Below are positions 62,558 through 64,000 of a stretch of 64,000 nt of DNA, piece by piece; positions within the stretch are counted from its first letter, which is position 1; every line of letters starts with the position of its first letter. Origin of the DNA: Martelella sp. NC20 (GTDB lineage: Bacteria; Pseudomonadota; Alphaproteobacteria; Rhizobiales; Rhizobiaceae); assembly GCF_013459645.1 (NCBI RefSeq), contig NZ_CP054861.1, forward strand, positions 1,166,001 to 1,230,000, read 5' to 3'. The position numbers were made by a program, and so were the translations under genes. The notes beneath the pieces are model-generated. The model was given only the letters and a program-made list of their open reading frames with translations. It had not been told where the DNA came from and searched no databases.

Positions 62558-63631
62558 CTATGTGGAAGGCTTTGCCGGCGCGGCGACATCCATGGCGGCG
62601 GTCGCGTTGCCCTGCGATTGCAGTTGCTCGCGCCGGCCGGCAAGCTTGTTTCGCCATAATCCAGCGATATGCGAAATGCGGAATTGCGGAGCGGCCGCGA
62701 TCTCGGGCGGTGCCTTGCGCCACTGGTCCAGCCGGCCGGCCATGGCGGCGATGTCGCTGGTGTCGATGCACTGGCCGCCGCCCAGGATCTCATGATTGGT
62801 GGCGAGCCGCTCGTCGGCGAGCACCGGCGTGCCGACCGCGTTCGCCTCGGCAAGCGGCAGGCTGAACGGCAGGCAATGGCGCGTCTGCGGATAGAAAACG
62901 CAGAGCGACCGGCGCATCCGTTCAATCATCCGGCGATGATCGAGCCGGCCAAGGAAGGTGACGCCGGCCGGCGCCCTGCTGTCGGGCCAGACAATATCGC
63001 CGGCTTCGCAGATATCGAGTTTCAGATCAGGCCGTTCGCGCCGCAGCAGTTCGAATTTCTCGATGATTTCCGAAAGCCCCTTCAGCGGCGTGCCGGGGAA
63101 GAACAGCCGGCTCATGTCGCGCGGGGTGGCGTCGGGCACGAGGTCGTCATCGACCGGATTGTAGATCGTGCTGATCTTCGGCAGCGTGCGGTTCTCCGCG
63201 CTCAGGAAATCGCGCACATGGCGCGCATGGACATTTGAGACGCAGACGATCTCGATATCGGCCTCGGCAAGCGCCTCGCCCATGCGGCGGTTGTGCCGGC
63301 CTGGGTTGGAATGAAGCCTGAGAAAGATCGGGCAATGGGGATTGAGCTTGCGCGCCTTCAGCGCCGATTTCCACGAACTGATCACCGCGATCGCCTGAAC
63401 GCCGGCGAGATCGTCCGCCCGCATCGAACCGATCGGGCGGTAAAAGCCGCAGGAATCGCGATCGATGTCGATGCGGCCGTTCTGGTAGAAATGAAACCGG
63501 AATTTCTTGCCATGGGCTCTGGCAACGCGCATGGCGACCGATTCCGCACCGCTGAGCGTCCCGGCTTCAAGTGTGCCAAGCGTGTAGGGCGAAAGGCAGT
63601 AAGGATCGATAATGGCGATGGCGGCGGTCAT
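62558..63631 (-). CDS. Glycosyltransferase (GT4-like)
   Basis: 357 residues. Two Rossmann-like halves: IAIIDPYCLSPYTLGTLEAGTLSGAE at the start, then FLRLHSNPGRHNRRMG, VCVSNVHARHVRDFL (linker), FFPGTPLKGLSEIIEKFELL and C-terminal PFSLPLAEANAVGTPVLADE, a GT4-type donor-binding motif. It probably transfers a sugar to a surface glycan. The start at 63631 has AAGGAGGT. It is separate from the WavE module and convergent with the KGSADH gene; its acceptor and donor are unknown. Confidence 0.85.
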   Translation of the reverse strand: MTAAIAIIDPYCLSPYTLGTLEAGTLSGAESVAMRVARAHGKKFRFHFYQNGRIDIDRDSCGFYRPIGSMRADDLAGVQAIAVISSWKSALKARKLNPHCPIFLRLHSNPGRHNRRMGEALAEADIEIVCVSNVHARHVRDFLSAENRTLPKISTIYNPVDDDLVPDATPRDMSRLFFPGTPLKGLSEIIEKFELLRRERPDLKLDICEAGDIVWPDSRAPAGVTFLGRLDHRRMIERMRRSLCVFYPQTRHCLPFSLPLAEANAVGTPVLADERLATNHEILGGGQCIDTSDIAAMAGRLDQWRKAPPEIAAAPQFRISHIAGLWRNKLAGRREQLQSQGNATAAMDVAAPAKPST

Positions 63632-63800
63632 TATATGACCTCCTTGCGCCAGTCCGGCAGCAGTTTTGACATCAGAAATTTCCTCGTTCGCGGCATCTAC
63701 CTGAACCATTCTGACGAAGCGCGCATTAAACTGGTTACAAATAGGTGAAAATTGCGATGAAAGTGCGAAGGTCCCGGATAAAGTGCGCTGCGACCGGTCA

Positions 63801-63830
63801 TTGCCCTTGCTGCCATCGTTTCGGCATAAT
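63801..63830 (+). promoter_or_regulatory. Candidate promoter of the Crp/Fnr-type gene
   Basis: TTGCCC at 63801-63806, an 18-bp spacer, CATAAT at 63825-63830, 54 bp before the ATG. A fair sigma-70-like match in the 253-bp divergent gap; no other feature was seen there. Confidence 0.35.
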
Positions 63831-63884
63831 TGCTGTGGCAGTCAGCTTGCCATCACATTCGCCCTGCCGGGAGATTTTGCAAAG

Positions 63885-64000
63885 ATGAACGCGCACACGA
63901 AAAGCTGCCTGGTCCAGAAGCTCTCGCATTATGCCGAACTCGAGGACGCCTCGCTTGAAGGTCTTGCCCGGCTCGAACGCGAGGAAAAGGACTTCGCCAG
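63885..64000 (+). CDS. Crp/Fnr-family regulator, N-terminal fragment (cut by window edge)
   Basis: The first 38 codons only: CLVQKLSHYAELEDASLEGLARLEREEKDF, which matches the helical entry of Crp/Fnr-type cyclic-nucleotide-binding regulators in Rhizobiales, where the block of LVxKL(x)7-Lx... leads into the sensor barrel. The DNA-binding end lies outside the window, so the call is tentative. The ATG is preceded by GGGAG. Confidence 0.6.
   Translation, partial: MNAHTKSCLVQKLSHYAELEDASLEGLARLEREEKDFA

Overview
The window reads as the chromosome or a large replicon of an alphaproteobacterium of the order Hyphomicrobiales (Rhizobiales), close to the Rhizobiaceae or Martelella-like marine relatives. 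This is inferred from gene content and protein resemblance, not from a database search. The signs are high-GC codon use, a pyruvate carboxylase very like the Rhizobium etli enzyme including its TTG start, a ChoXWV/BetICBA choline locus, a secB-fxsA-tim44-smr-xre block, and two families of intergenic palindromic repeats of the kind scattered through rhizobial genomes. No tRNA, rRNA, CRISPR array, transposase or phage gene was seen.

Layout. 1-1.5 kb: the end of a gluconokinase gene and an MHS-type transporter. 1.7-11.2 kb: a LuxR solo, pyc, a divergent EamA exporter/MarR pair with palindromic operators, a DeoR regulator coupled to a YbjJ-like MFS carrier, and ispG. 11.4-26.5 kb: an all-minus catabolic region holding a LacI regulator, two GMC dehydrogenases, an SDR, a four-part sugar ABC transporter of the GtsABC/UgpC type, an aldehyde dehydrogenase, an enoyl-CoA hydratase, a CoA-transferase and a Gfo/Idh oxidoreductase. 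Two near-identical 16-bp palindromes at its promoters suggest one LacI regulon. 26.8-31.1 kb: a tightly overlapping surface-glycan module (nucleotidyltransferase, GDPD-like protein, HAD phosphatase, degenerate second nucleotidyltransferase, cupin, then a WavE-type protein). This is the least explained part of the window.

31.1-39.7 kb: choline uptake (choX-choW-choV, minus) divergent from betI-betC-betB-betA (plus), which turns choline-O-sulfate and choline into glycine betaine; a BetI-like dyad lies in the divergent promoter. 40-50 kb: a second sugar catabolic operon with a Tat-like binding protein, mandelate-racemase-family dehydratase, GMC dehydrogenase with a small gluconate-2-dehydrogenase-type subunit, two permeases, a GntR regulator, an ATPase and an aldehyde dehydrogenase. 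50.3-53.2 kb: housekeeping genes secB, fxsA, a Tim44-domain gene, smr and an HTH gene. 53.4-62.5 kb: a LysR regulator divergent from a TctBAC transporter, a CaiB-type CoA-transferase, an alpha/beta hydrolase, an XylX-like 2-keto-3-deoxy-acid dehydratase and an alpha-ketoglutarate-semialdehyde dehydrogenase, which together look like the lower half of a Weimberg-type oxidative pathway. 62.6-64 kb: a glycosyltransferase and the start of a Crp/Fnr regulator.

Taken together, the window is a nutrient-scavenging region: oxidised sugars and sugar acids are imported, oxidised by flavin dehydrogenases, dehydrated and sent to 2-oxoglutarate or CoA-linked routes. Osmoprotectant synthesis and surface-polysaccharide modification lie between these loci.
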